Shown: positions 52,701 to 63,276 of the stretch, piece after piece
How the letters are laid out: each line of letters starts with the position of its first letter
Numbering within the stretch: the first letter of the stretch is position 1
Assembly (NCBI RefSeq): GCF_900005765.1
Contig: NC_041692.1
Location: 62,001-126,000 of the forward strand
DNA: 64,000 nucleotides
Reading direction: 5' to 3'
Origin: Plasmodium relictum
Lineage: Eukaryota; Apicomplexa; Aconoidasida; Haemosporida; Plasmodiidae
Notes under the pieces: generated by a model
Told to the model about the DNA's origin: nothing
Databases searched by the model: none
The model's input: the letters and a program-made list of their open reading frames with translations, nothing else
Translations under genes and position numbers: made by a program

Positions 52701-54166
52701 ACTTGTTCATTTTCCATAACTGTTTTATTTATTTTATTAACTTTTAAAAAAATTTGATTTATATAATTATAATTCATATCTTTGTCTTCTTTATTATCCT
52801 TGGTACTATAAAAATGTCTTTCTTTATTTTTACTCTCCATTCTTATTTCTTCTGATGAATTTATTTGATTACTCCAATCGCTATCCATAATTGAACTTAA
52901 TGAGTAATATTCTTTTATATTGTCATTTGAATATGCTTTATTATTTTTTAATTCTTCTATATTGGATATAATGTAATTATTTTTTTTTTTTTTATTAAAT
53001 TTTTTAATTCTTTTTGGTCTCCAAGATCTACCTTTAATACTATTTAAAAAAATAAAATCATTCATTCTAACGTAATTCTTTCCTTCATCTAATGCATAAT
53101 AATATTCCTTCCTATGTTTTAAAACTTTATTATTAAGTGAATTAATATTTTTATTTGGAAATTTACTTTTTATCTGCTTTATTTTAAAATCATCTATTTT
53201 ATTATTATTTGAAGTATTTGAGTTTAATTCTTTTTTTCCCTCATTTATATTAAAACTTTTTATATTCCTTTCATAATTTTTTTTTTTATTATTTTTAAAA
53301 TTTTTTTGATTAAGTATATTTCTCTTTTTATATTCATTGTGTGTATTTATTTGTTCATCTAGGAATAAACTTGAACTAATTAACTTACCCTTGTTTATTA
53401 TTTTATTTTTTTCATTTTTTTCATTTTTTTTCTGTTCACATTTTTTTGAACAGGTATTGTCATTATTCATAGAACATACAATTTTTGTATTAGTTCCCAC
53501 GAATTTTTGATTTTCATTTAAATTATCATTTTTTCTTTTAATTTTGAAGAAAATATTTTTTAATATTTTTACTTTTTCTGCTGAATTTAAAATTTTTTTT
53601 GAAGAGTTTCTTAATAATTTTACAAAAATTGATTTTCTTAAATTCCTCTTATTATTATTATCAACATTTATTTTTTTATTATATTTACTATCACATAAAA
53701 CATTGGTATTTCTTTTCTTATGTTCAAATTTCCTATTTAATAATTTAAATAGGTTTTTATTTCTTTTACTTCTCTCATTTTTTATTTTATGATTATTATT
53801 GTTGCAATTTAAATCTTTAATTGTGTCATTTCCATGTCTATATTCACATTTTAAGGAATAATTAAAATAAGCCAAATTATTTTTAGTACTATCATCTGAA
53901 GTGGAACTACCATTATTCTCATATTTTTCATTTAAATCATTTTCTTTTTTTTTAATATTCTTTGGGATTTTTATACTTTTTATTGGCCTTTTTTTCTTTA
54001 GGATGAAATATATATTACTACTGTTTCTATTCTTTCTTAAACCATTATCATTTAATATAAAATAAGGTGATATTATATTGTATTGTAATTTTTCCAAATA
54101 TATATTATCATTTAACTTTAGTATATCATTTTCTCTAACATTCTTATATTTATTATTTTTTTTCAT
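49392..54166 (-). CDS. NIF/FCP1-SCP-type phosphatase with very long repeat-rich N-terminus (8 exons)
   Basis: HAD-family phosphatase like the small CTD phosphatases that act on the RNA polymerase II tail. Proposed exons: 54166-50618, 50525-50439, 50296-50248, 50159-50089, 50014-49935, 49800-49734, 49642-49587 and 49488-49392, about 1351 residues, all junctions in frame. The catalytic domain occupies only the last 170 residues. It has IVLDLDETLVHS with the nucleophile Asp near 1191, YVKKRPGVDDFF, VVIFTASLSKYA, YRLFRESC, NNYVKDIKKLGRDLNNVIVI, the intron-split DNS, and SWFDDATDKEL. These match human SCP motifs one by one. The first 1180 residues are Lys/Asn-rich and basic, with Lys/Asn/Glu tandem repeats near 583-673. 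No membrane segment was found. The first donor could be three bases earlier (after 50621). Confidence 0.85.
49672..49699. repeat. (TA)n microsatellite in phosphatase intron 6
   Basis: About 14 TA units inside the intron between the exons 49800-49734 and 49642-49587. Confidence 0.8.
52147..52420 (-). repeat. Tandem repeats encoding about 13-residue Lys/Asn/Glu units
   Basis: Coding-strand repeats of roughly 39 bases give units like NEKENENNKKKNG, repeated about seven times with drift (NGNNEKENGNNKKD, then more acidic DEKED and EEENED versions). The most regular copies lie near 52240-52390. Because the period is a multiple of three, the other frames also stay open here. Confidence 0.8.
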
Positions 54167-56928
54167 TTCAAAGAATATATTTTTTTTATATTGTTTATAT
54201 TTATGTTTTATTTCTGTCTTTTATTTTCTTCTAGAATATAAATTAATAAAATTCTTTAATTATTTACATAGTTTATATATATTTTCAAATTTTTTTTTTT
54301 TTTAAACTTGTTTTAATAAATTATTACATTTAATTATTTTACTTTTGATACATTAGAATATTTCTAATTTTACTTGATACGATTGGCATTAAATTTATGA
54401 AATTAGTGTATAGTAGTAATATATTTCTTTTAATGATGCAATTATTTTTATTTTTATAATAATTTCTATGATCTATCTTTATATTATTAATATTATTAAT
54501 CTAATAATATTCTTTAAAGAATATACTTTTTTAACTATTATTTTTTTATCCTTTAATAAGAATACAAAAAATTTCATAAAATTATTATTTTATACTATTT
54601 ATTTTTTTTTTTTTTCAAATAAAAATAATAATAAAAAGATATATGTCTATATAATATAATAAATGACTTTTTTTTAATTTTACTGTACATTTTGGCATTT
54701 GAACAACTTTTTTTTTTTTTTTTTTGTACTGAGATCAAAAGTTAGTCAAAAATTTTAACAAAAATAATAATTAAAAAAAAAAAAAAATTAAAAATTGAAT
54801 ATATTCTTTGTTACTAATTTATTATATTATGCATGTTTATTTTCATTAAATTGTATTAAAAAAAAAAAAACTCTTTTAATAGATTTGTACTATATACAAC
54901 AAAAAAAAAAAAAGAAATAAAAAAATATATTTATGAAACCAAATAAAAAGATTTAATGTACAATAATAAGTTTTAATAAAAATAAGATTTAAAAAAAAAA
55001 TTTAATTTTTGTTGAAAATTAAAATTTTTTTAAAATATTTCTCATTATAACGGATCTTAAATGATTATATTTTAACCAATTTTCCACACATTTTTGTAAA
55101 TTGATATATTAAAAAAATATAATATAAAAAAAAAAAAAAATTAAATATTTAAAATATATACATTTAAAAATACTCTTCATTAAAATGATAAAATATATTT
55201 ACATAATAAAATGGATATTCACTGTGTAAATTTTTAGAATATGTGTAATATATTTTGTTGTAAAAGTGAAAAAAAAAAAAAAAAAGCTTTTATATAATAC
55301 AAAAATAAATACTAAATTAAAATCTACATATTTAAATATATTCATCAATAAAACATTATTTATGAAATTTATCAAGGAGCATTAAAATACATTGACAAGT
55401 CGAAATACCTTATATTCGAATATTTTACATTGAAATATATTTTTAAGAATATTTAAAATTTTCTTATAATTCAAATAATATATAAAATGGTTTAACCAGT
55501 AAGAAGAAAAAAAAAAAAATTTAATTCATCACATACATTACTTAAATATGTATTTAATAATCCTAATATGAAATGGATATATATATATATATATATTGAT
55601 TTAAAAAAAAAAAGTATAATAAAATATAAATGAAAATAGTACTATTATTTTTTATTCCTTTTTTACTTATAACTTATTTTTATAACAAATATACAAAAAT
55701 AATTTAAGATTGTTTATTTTTTTTTTTTTTTCTTTTATAAATCTTAATAAAATAAAAGTGTACTTAAAATATTTTTCATTAAATTTCCAAAAAAAAATTT
55801 TAACTTCTACAAAAATCCTATAAATGTTAACAACTGTAGAATGCTGAATTTATACTAGTTTTGCATAAAATTTGAAAAAAAAAGAGAAAAAAAAATATTA
55901 AAGATTTTTTATTAGCATAAATCTTAGAAGACTATATGAATTTATATAAAAAATATACAAATTTTTTCTAAATATATATTTTGTAAAAATATTTAACTTT
56001 TATTCATTTTATTTTATTTTAAAAGATAAGAAAGATCTCTAATTTTTTTATATTTTCAATTCATCCTATATAATGCAAATCTCATTTTTTTTTTTGAATT
56101 TCCCTTTTTCTATAAATCCGTTATTACTTAAATATTTATAATATACTTTAAGAATTTCTCTAAATAAATAATATTTCAAATAGATAAGGATAATAATGAT
56201 ATATTTCAATAATCAAACTATTTAGTTTTTATTTTTTTATTGAAGTGTTATCTTTTATAGGAAATATATATATATTTTTTTTTATTTAATATGTTCCAAT
56301 TTTATAATAAAATATATTATAAAAAATGAACTGCAAAAAAAAAAAAAAAAAAAAAAAAATAAAAATAGTGTTACAAAATGTTAATATAAAAACTAAAAAA
56401 TAAACATAGATTTATAATTTAAAATTAAAATATTTAAATATACATTTCGTTATGCTAAAATATTTTCTTATTTTTTAAAAATAATATATCCTTACAAAAA
56501 AAAAAAAAAAAATTCTAAATGACAAAAAAATTATATTTCTTCGTTATAATATTATATATATCAATAAAAAATAAGCATCTTATAGATTATTATTTACTTT
56601 GCTATTGTACAATGAATTTTTTCATTTATATATTTTGTATAATATTTAATAAAATTGTGATTTTTTAAATATCTTTTTTCTTTTATTATTTATAATTTAT
56701 TACTATTTTATTTCTATTTTTTTAATATTTGCTGTTTATTACTTTAACTTTTTTTTTTTTCCTTTTTTTCTATGATTTCTTAATATTTTTACTATTATTT
56801 AAAAAAAACAATATAAATATACATATATAACACAATTATTTGGTAGTTCAACAAGAAATAATACTTAAAAACAGTAAAAAAAACAATTCTAATTGTAGTA
56901 AAATTCCATAAAGTAGAAAATTACGAAA
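54167..56928. other. Long divergent intergenic region (phosphatase / RPB11)
   Basis: About 2.8 kb, the longest spacer in the window, between two divergent start codons. It is extremely AT-rich with many homopolymers and short chance frames. Both promoters should lie here. I see no conserved protein, tRNA or ordered repeat array. Confidence 0.65.
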
Positions 56929-57317
56929 ATGTCTGTACCTACCTTAGCTAATAAACCCGAAAATATTGATTTACTTGTATTAGGACCAGGAGAAAAAAAG
57001 TATATTTAAAAAATAAAAAAAGAAACAAAAACAAAAATAAATAACAAGCAAATATAATATAATTAAAAAAGAGAAAAATAAAAGATATTAACTATATAAG
57101 AAGCATATCAATAAAGAACATTTCTTATTTAAAACATATACATAATTTGTTATGTATATAATTTCACTTCCTTAAAGACCCAAATAAAACTTTCTTTGTT
57201 ATATTTTAAATGGAATATACATAAAAAGAAAAATTATAAGATTATTTAGTAGAGAGTCATAATCCTTTATTATTTAAATTTTTTTATTATATAATTTTTT
57301 TAAATTTTATAATAATA

Positions 57318-57360
<43 letters not shown>

Positions 57361-57896
57361 TTTAAAAAATTTTCTTTTTTTATATCTAAAATTTTTATAG
57401 AGTTAAATGTATAATTTCTGAGAGGGGTGATTGTAACATATTTATAATAAAATTAGAAGATCACACATTAGGAAATTTAATAAAGCAGTAAAATTAAAAT
57501 ATTTAAATTTATATTAAAAAATAAATGAAAATTGAGTGTCCATTGCATTAAAAAATTATTTAACTATTTTTTTTTTTTTTTTTTACAAGACAACTTTGCC
57601 AAGATCCCAAGGTTACTTTTGCAGCTTATAGGCAGCCACATCCTCTTGAAAATTCTATTGAAATAACAATAAAACCGAAAGGATTTGCAGGAGTTAAACT
57701 TCTTTCTGATAATATAAATAATTTATTGTCTCAAGTTTCTAATTTAAAAGAATCTTTTATAGTAAATAAGAAAAAAAAAAAATAAATAGAAACAGAAACT
57801 TACATATATACATTTATCATATAATTTTTTTTTTTATTCTTTCAGAAAAGCGTCCAAAAATATAAAGAAAAGAACTCATATTACGAAGAATACTAA
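56929..57896 (+). CDS. RPB11: RNA polymerase II subunit RPB11 (4 exons)
   Basis: Small assembly subunit of RNA polymerase II that dimerises with RPB3, the eukaryotic counterpart of the bacterial alpha dimer. Exons 56929-56999, 57401-57487, 57590-57761 and 57846-57896 give 126 residues, close to the usual 115-120. Every junction is in frame with GT..AG ends. The N-terminus LLVLGPGEKK aligns with RPB11's FLLFEGEKK. The dimerisation motif reads IIKLEDHTLGNLIKQQLCQD followed by VTFAAYRQPHPLE, matching human EDHTLGN..K.QL..DP.V.FAGY..PHPLE nearly residue for residue. The C-terminal helix carries LLSQVSNLKESF. The DHTLGN block rules out unrelated families. RPAC2 (Pol I/III) shares the fold, but the N-terminal LLVLGPGEKK favours RPB11. 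Intron 1 is long (401 bases) and holds a (TA)n tract. Confidence 0.92.
57320..57358. repeat. (TA)n microsatellite in RPB11 intron 1
   Basis: About 19 AT units, ending roughly 40 bases before the exon 2 acceptor. Confidence 0.85.
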
Positions 57897-58176
57897 AGAT
57901 TTTTATTTTTATATTTCATTATTTTCTCTTCTACTTTTTAAGCATTTAAAATATTTTTTAATACTATCACTTTTTTTTCTTCTCTTTAAAATTCTATTTT
58001 TCATTATATATATATATATATATAATTTCATTAATATATATATTTTTTTGTTCTACATAAATATTTTGTTAGAATTTCTTTATTGCAATTTATTTGTTTT
58101 TAATTACTTCTGAATTATATAATGGAAGTTTAGAAAAAAAATATTCTATTATTTATATTTAAAGATGTATATATAA

Positions 58177-58236
<60 letters not shown>

Positions 58237-58781
58237 TTTTGTTGTATTAAAAATTCTTTTTTTTTCTTGTGTTATTTTCAATTCTTCCATTTAAATCGAA
58301 AAAAGAGAGGTATTGTTTTTTAAAGCATTACAAATTTATATATATATATTATTTTATTGCATTTGAGTTATTATTTTTCTAGCATATTTTTTTTTTTTTT
58401 TATATATATATATATTTGTTAAATAATTTTTTTTTATCTATTATTTTGATTAAAACAAAAAAATTTTTTAATTTTTTTTAAAAAAATTTATTTTTAAATA
58501 ATATTAATTAAAAAAAAAATCAAGATACATGTATAATGTTTTTAAATATTATTGTATCAAATAAAAGCAAAAACTTTTATTAAAAACAAGTTGAAAAATG
58601 AGAAATTGTTGTAAAAAATTAAAAAATGTTTTATCAAAAATAATTAATAAATGCTAATGTACACACATATATCTTTATTTAATTATTTTTTATTTTTCAT
58701 TAGCTCATTTGTTTCATCTTTAAAAAAAAAATAAAAATAAAAAAATAAAAAAACTTTAAAATAGTATATAATTCTTATGAA
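57897..58781. other. Intergenic region (RPB11 to Ctf4-like gene)
   Basis: About 885 bases between tandem plus-strand genes. It contains a (TA)n tract of about 24 units at 58180-58228 and poly-T runs. Expected to hold the RPB11 3' UTR and the Ctf4-like promoter. Confidence 0.65.
58180..58228. repeat. (TA)n microsatellite
   Basis: About 24 AT units followed by a poly-T run, roughly 550 bases upstream of the Ctf4-like start codon. Confidence 0.88.
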
Positions 58782-61700
58782 ATGGAAAATTTATATTATT
58801 CAGATATCAACAATTCTGTTTTCTTAAGACATTATGACAATAATTTATTATTAGTTAATGGAAATAGAATTAAATTTTATGATTATGAAGAAAATAAAAA
58901 TATAATTAGAGCTCGTAATATAGGTATATATAATATTAAAGATATAGATAAAAATGAAAAGATTGTATATGTTTCTAATAATGTAAAGTTAAAAAAACAA
59001 CGCGGAAATAATATAAATGAAAGTGCATTAAATAATAATAATATTTTAAATAATGAAATTAATTCAAATAAAGAGGAAATTAACTATGTATGCATTGCTT
59101 TTGAACAAGGAAATGTATGGTTATGTTCACAAGAGGAAACAAGTAAGATGTTCATTTATGAAAAATTAATTTATAGAAAAGTTTGTGATATAATTAAAAT
59201 TGAATTATTTGTTTCTAAAAATATTATCAATTCTTTAATACTATATAAAGACTATACTTTAATTTTCAACAATGAACAATTACAAAATTCCATTAAGTTC
59301 CCAACACATGAATACACTTATAATTTTTGTTTAAGTAATAACTATCAAAACATTGCATTATTTAATCATAATAATTTATATATTTATGATATTTTTAAAA
59401 GTAAATTTCAATTAGATAATAAAGAATCAAATATTAACGGAAGCTCTAATAATACAAATAATGATAATAATTGCATAGAAGTTAAAAATGTATTTGATTT
59501 ATCAAAAAATTACAAGAATATATTAAATTGTGATTGGCATCCTAAGAATCACTGTATAGCATTATGCGGAAAAAAATCAGTTAGATATTTGACATTATAT
59601 AATTATAAAGTTTATAATTTTTCTTGTACAGAGTTACATGAACAAATTATTAATTTGACGAAATTTATCACGATTTCAAATAATGTGATTTTATTAATTA
59701 CTTTAAGTTGCGCTGATTATTTATTTTGTATATGGGAATTTGAGTTAGAGTGTTGTCTATATAAATTTAAAAGCGAATACTTAATATCTCATTTTGATCT
59801 CTCATATTTTAACAGTAACTTGCATATTTCTTTATTAGCAGAAGAAAGCCATTTGGCAAATGTAAAGTTATTAGATAAAAGTATTCTAAAAAAAATAGAA
59901 TCCAATGATTCAGAAAAAGGTAGCAATGCTGAAGAAAGCAGAATTTATTCAAATGGTTATGAACACACAATTAGTGAAATAGCAAACAATAAATATAATA
60001 CAATAAATAATAATGCTCGCAATTTCAATAACTATAAAAAGAAGAATTATAACATAAATGATTTTGAAAATGAAAAAGATATAATGCATTTAGAATATAC
60101 TTCTCCTAGTAATGAAAATAGGAGTAGTGTTCACTCAGGAGATATTAATTTGAATAATTATAATAAAAAAAAAAGAAAAAAAAAAATATTTATTGATGAT
60201 GATGAGACTGAAGAACCTTTTAATTTGTCATATAAAAAATTTGCGAAAGATAAAAACTTAGAAAAAGAAAATAAAAGGGAAGACAAGGAGGATCATGATT
60301 ATGAAAATAAAAAAGTAGATAATATTAATCATATGAAATATTTAGAGAATGATGATCATATATATAATGGAAATGATAATAATAACAATATTGATGAAGA
60401 AAATGTTTATAATCCTAAAGAATATAATCTACAAAATTTTATAAATAAAAATAAAGATGTTTTAAGTAACAAGGAAGATAATTTCTTATTTGAAAATGAT
60501 GATGACCAAAAGAGTGCAATTGGATTTAATAGTTACATTAAGGAAAAATTTGATGAACTAAAAGAATTAAAGAAACAACTAGATTCTTTGCAAAAGCATG
60601 TCATGAATTATTCTAAAATTAATCTTGATGATTTTATTGTTCTAGTTCCAGGTTTGTGTGAAGAACCTGAAAATATAAATGATCAATGGTGTATGTTTTG
60701 GAATGATATAGGTCATATAACAAAAAAAAAAGAAGGTAATAAAACTTATATTTACATATTCTTATTTAGAGGAGAAGAAGTTGGTAAAAAAAAAATAACA
60801 GATATATATAATGTAACTTGTGCATCTCTAAGTGCAAACGGTTTTGCTTTAGCTTCGAATCCATATGAAAAATCCCTATCTAAAAATAATAGCATACTAT
60901 GTTTTCATAATTTAAAGGATAATATTGTTTGGAATAAGTATTTACCAACTGATGAATTTATAAAAGGGGTAGCTAATGGTAATAATTTTGTTGCTATTGT
61001 TACTTCAAATAATTTTTTAAGAATTTATTCTGTGTATGGTTATATTATCAATACTATTTTGTTGAAAGGCTTACCTGTTGCTATTTGTGCTTATGATTAT
61101 TTACTTTTTGTTGTAACCTGTCAATATATTTTTGAAAATGTTAGAAGTTATAATATAAATAATATATATAACTGCACACTTTATAAAATTCATGAAAATT
61201 TTACTAATTTAAAAGCAAGTAAATATAACACATATCATATAACTATTTTATATGATGATATTTTATCCCTACCAGCATGTCATTATTTAAACTGGATAAA
61301 TATGTCTAACTTTGGTATCCCTTATGTTAAAGATACCTCTAATTATATATATGGATTATATCCTTTATTTAAAAAAAATAACAATATTGTTTATGAATGG
61401 GTTCCTGTATTTAATTTAAATAATTTGAATGAGATAGAAGAAAAAGAAAGTAATTATCAAGTAAATGAGAACAATTTATCAAAAGAAAATGAAGAAAATG
61501 AGAAACTGGAAAATAATAATAATAGTAATGAGGATGAAGTAAATAATAGTACGCGTTGCAATTATTATCCTTTATATTTTGATAATTATGAACAAATATC
61601 TGTTATAAAATTACATAAAAATGAAGTAGAACCATGCTCTAATAAAATTGAAAGTTGTTTAGGATATAATGTAGAAAAAAAATATATTGTTATGAGTGAA

Positions 61701-62480
61701 TGCAACTTAATGAAATATGAGAAATATGCTAATTTGCTACAAAAAAATCCAAATTTATCCTTAGATAATGATTCTAATAATGATGAATCAGCTGTATTAC
61801 CCTGGGAACAGTATGATGAAATGAGATGTAGAGTGGACATTTACTGTAAACAATTATTTGCAAACATTTTTTATGATTACATGAACGATGAAAAAAATAA
61901 AAATGCTAACGATATGTTGAAATCTTTAAATAAGTTATATGACAAATGGATCATGAGAATGTTTGCTATACTTAAAAATGATAAAAAAAATCAAAAGTTA
62001 GCTGTTAAGATATCAAGATTATTTAAAAATATAAAAAATATGATGTTAGCCTTAAGTTTAGTAGATGATGAATATAGTACATTACATAGTGAACTTACAA
62101 ATGAATATTTAAAAAGACAAATTAAAGATGAAACTTATAAAAATTACGAAGAAAATTTAAATTATGATGAAGATTATAAGGATGATGAACAAAATCGTAG
62201 AGAGATATATGAAAAATACTACAACACAAATCAAAATATATTAGAAGAAGAAAAAAAAAAATTTTTTAATTTTAAACAAAATGATCAAGTATTTATTAAC
62301 CCTACAAAAAATAATTTAGAAAATAAAGAAAAAAAAGAAAGTAGATTCTTAGATAAATTTTTTACAGGTGTAACAAAGAATAAAAATTTTGATAATTTGT
62401 TTTCTCAAGAAAAAAAAAATACACAAATTAAAAAGAAATCTACTTTAGAGGATTTATTTGCAGAAATAAAAGAAAACTAA
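58782..62480 (+). CDS. CTF4: Ctf4/WDHD1 (AND-1)-like replisome protein
   Basis: Single-exon, 1232-residue protein. Ctf4/WDHD1 trimers tether DNA polymerase alpha and other clients to the CMG helicase through GINS. Residues 1-360 look like a divergent WD40 propeller (for example NGNRIKFYDYEENKN and LNCDWHPKNHCIALCGKKSV, with a canonical DWHP turn). A charged low-complexity linker follows, with a short coiled coil near 588-610 (FDELKELKKQLDSL). From about 623 comes the SepB-type second propeller: PENINDQWCMFWNDIGHI, then TCASLSANGFALAS, and FIKGVANGNNFVAIVTSNNF followed by LRIYSVYG. This parallels WDHD1's WNSVGII..AICLGQGWAAAATS..LRLFTIGG. A helical segment follows (about 1010-1110). No HMG box is present at the end, unlike vertebrate WDHD1, but as in yeast Ctf4. 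Assigned from fold order and motif similarity. Confidence 0.8.
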   Translation: MENLYYSDINNSVFLRHYDNNLLLVNGNRIKFYDYEENKNIIRARNIGIYNIKDIDKNEKIVYVSNNVKLKKQRGNNINESALNNNNILNNEINSNKEEINYVCIAFEQGNVWLCSQEETSKMFIYEKLIYRKVCDIIKIELFVSKNIINSLILYKDYTLIFNNEQLQNSIKFPTHEYTYNFCLSNNYQNIALFNHNNLYIYDIFKSKFQLDNKESNINGSSNNTNNDNNCIEVKNVFDLSKNYKNILNCDWHPKNHCIALCGKKSVRYLTLYNYKVYNFSCTELHEQIINLTKFITISNNVILLITLSCADYLFCIWEFELECCLYKFKSEYLISHFDLSYFNSNLHISLLAEESHLANVKLLDKSILKKIESNDSEKGSNAEESRIYSNGYEHTISEIANNKYNTINNNARNFNNYKKKNYNINDFENEKDIMHLEYTSPSNENRSSVHSGDINLNNYNKKKRKKKIFIDDDETEEPFNLSYKKFAKDKNLEKENKREDKEDHDYENKKVDNINHMKYLENDDHIYNGNDNNNNIDEENVYNPKEYNLQNFINKNKDVLSNKEDNFLFENDDDQKSAIGFNSYIKEKFDELKELKKQLDSLQKHVMNYSKINLDDFIVLVPGLCEEPENINDQWCMFWNDIGHITKKKEGNKTYIYIFLFRGEEVGKKKITDIYNVTCASLSANGFALASNPYEKSLSKNNSILCFHNLKDNIVWNKYLPTDEFIKGVANGNNFVAIVTSNNFLRIYSVYGYIINTILLKGLPVAICAYDYLLFVVTCQYIFENVRSYNINNIYNCTLYKIHENFTNLKASKYNTYHITILYDDILSLPACHYLNWINMSNFGIPYVKDTSNYIYGLYPLFKKNNNIVYEWVPVFNLNNLNEIEEKESNYQVNENNLSKENEENEKLENNNNSNEDEVNNSTRCNYYPLYFDNYEQISVIKLHKNEVEPCSNKIESCLGYNVEKKYIVMSECNLMKYEKYANLLQKNPNLSLDNDSNNDESAVLPWEQYDEMRCRVDIYCKQLFANIFYDYMNDEKNKNANDMLKSLNKLYDKWIMRMFAILKNDKKNQKLAVKISRLFKNIKNMMLALSLVDDEYSTLHSELTNEYLKRQIKDETYKNYEENLNYDEDYKDDEQNRREIYEKYYNTNQNILEEEKKKFFNFKQNDQVFINPTKNNLENKEKKESRFLDKFFTGVTKNKNFDNLFSQEKKNTQIKKKSTLEDLFAEIKEN

Positions 62481-63143
62481 AAAACTAAAATAAATCATTT
62501 TTTTTAATAATAAATGAAAGCAATTAAAAATGAAAAATTAACATATGCAAAAATTAAATTAAAAAAAATGGAATTAAAATATAATAAAAGAGAGAGTAGC
62601 TTCTGATGTTTTATCAATTTTCTATTTTTATTAGACTTTTGGTTTTTTTTTCTTTTTTTTTTGGTTAAAAATTCAGATTTTTATTTTAAAAAAATTATAT
62701 TTAAATGCTTTTATTATTTAATAATTTTTTTCAATTATTTGAATTACTTATTTTATATTTATCACCTATTTTAAAAAATTTTTTGAATTTTCTTCTTTAT
62801 TTTACACTTAGCCATTTTATTGAAATTTAAAGTTGAAAAAAAAAAAAAAAAAAATTTTCTTATATTACTAATGTTTAATAGTTATATGTAATAATAAATA
62901 TTTACTTTCATGTTCGTTTTTATTTTTTAGTTAAAAATTCCTTTAGATTTTATGTCTATTATTTTTTATGGAAAAACATTTATTTTTTAATATGATATTC
63001 ATAAAAGGAAAAAAAAAAAATAAAATAAAATATACTAATAGTTAGATATATTAAATAGTTAAATTTAAGACATTTTTTATTAATAAATAATTTTAAATAT
63101 AAAGATATCAAACAAAAAATTACAAAATATTAAAGCAGAAAAA

Positions 63144-63175
<32 letters not shown>

Positions 63176-63276
63176 CATATAAGCGTTTTATTTATTCTTA
63201 ATTACGTCAGAAATATTTTTGTTATTATTATTTATGGGAATACTACATAATATTACGATATATATTTATTTATATG
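62481..63276. other. Convergent intergenic region
   Basis: About 800 bases between two stop codons, AT-rich, with a run of AAAT/AATA tetramers near 63146-63172. No gene or structured element seen. Confidence 0.65.

Noticed and set aside
54167-56928. Long AT-only spacer considered as a centromere
   Set aside because: No ordered repeat array was seen, and the length is within the range of a divergent promoter region.
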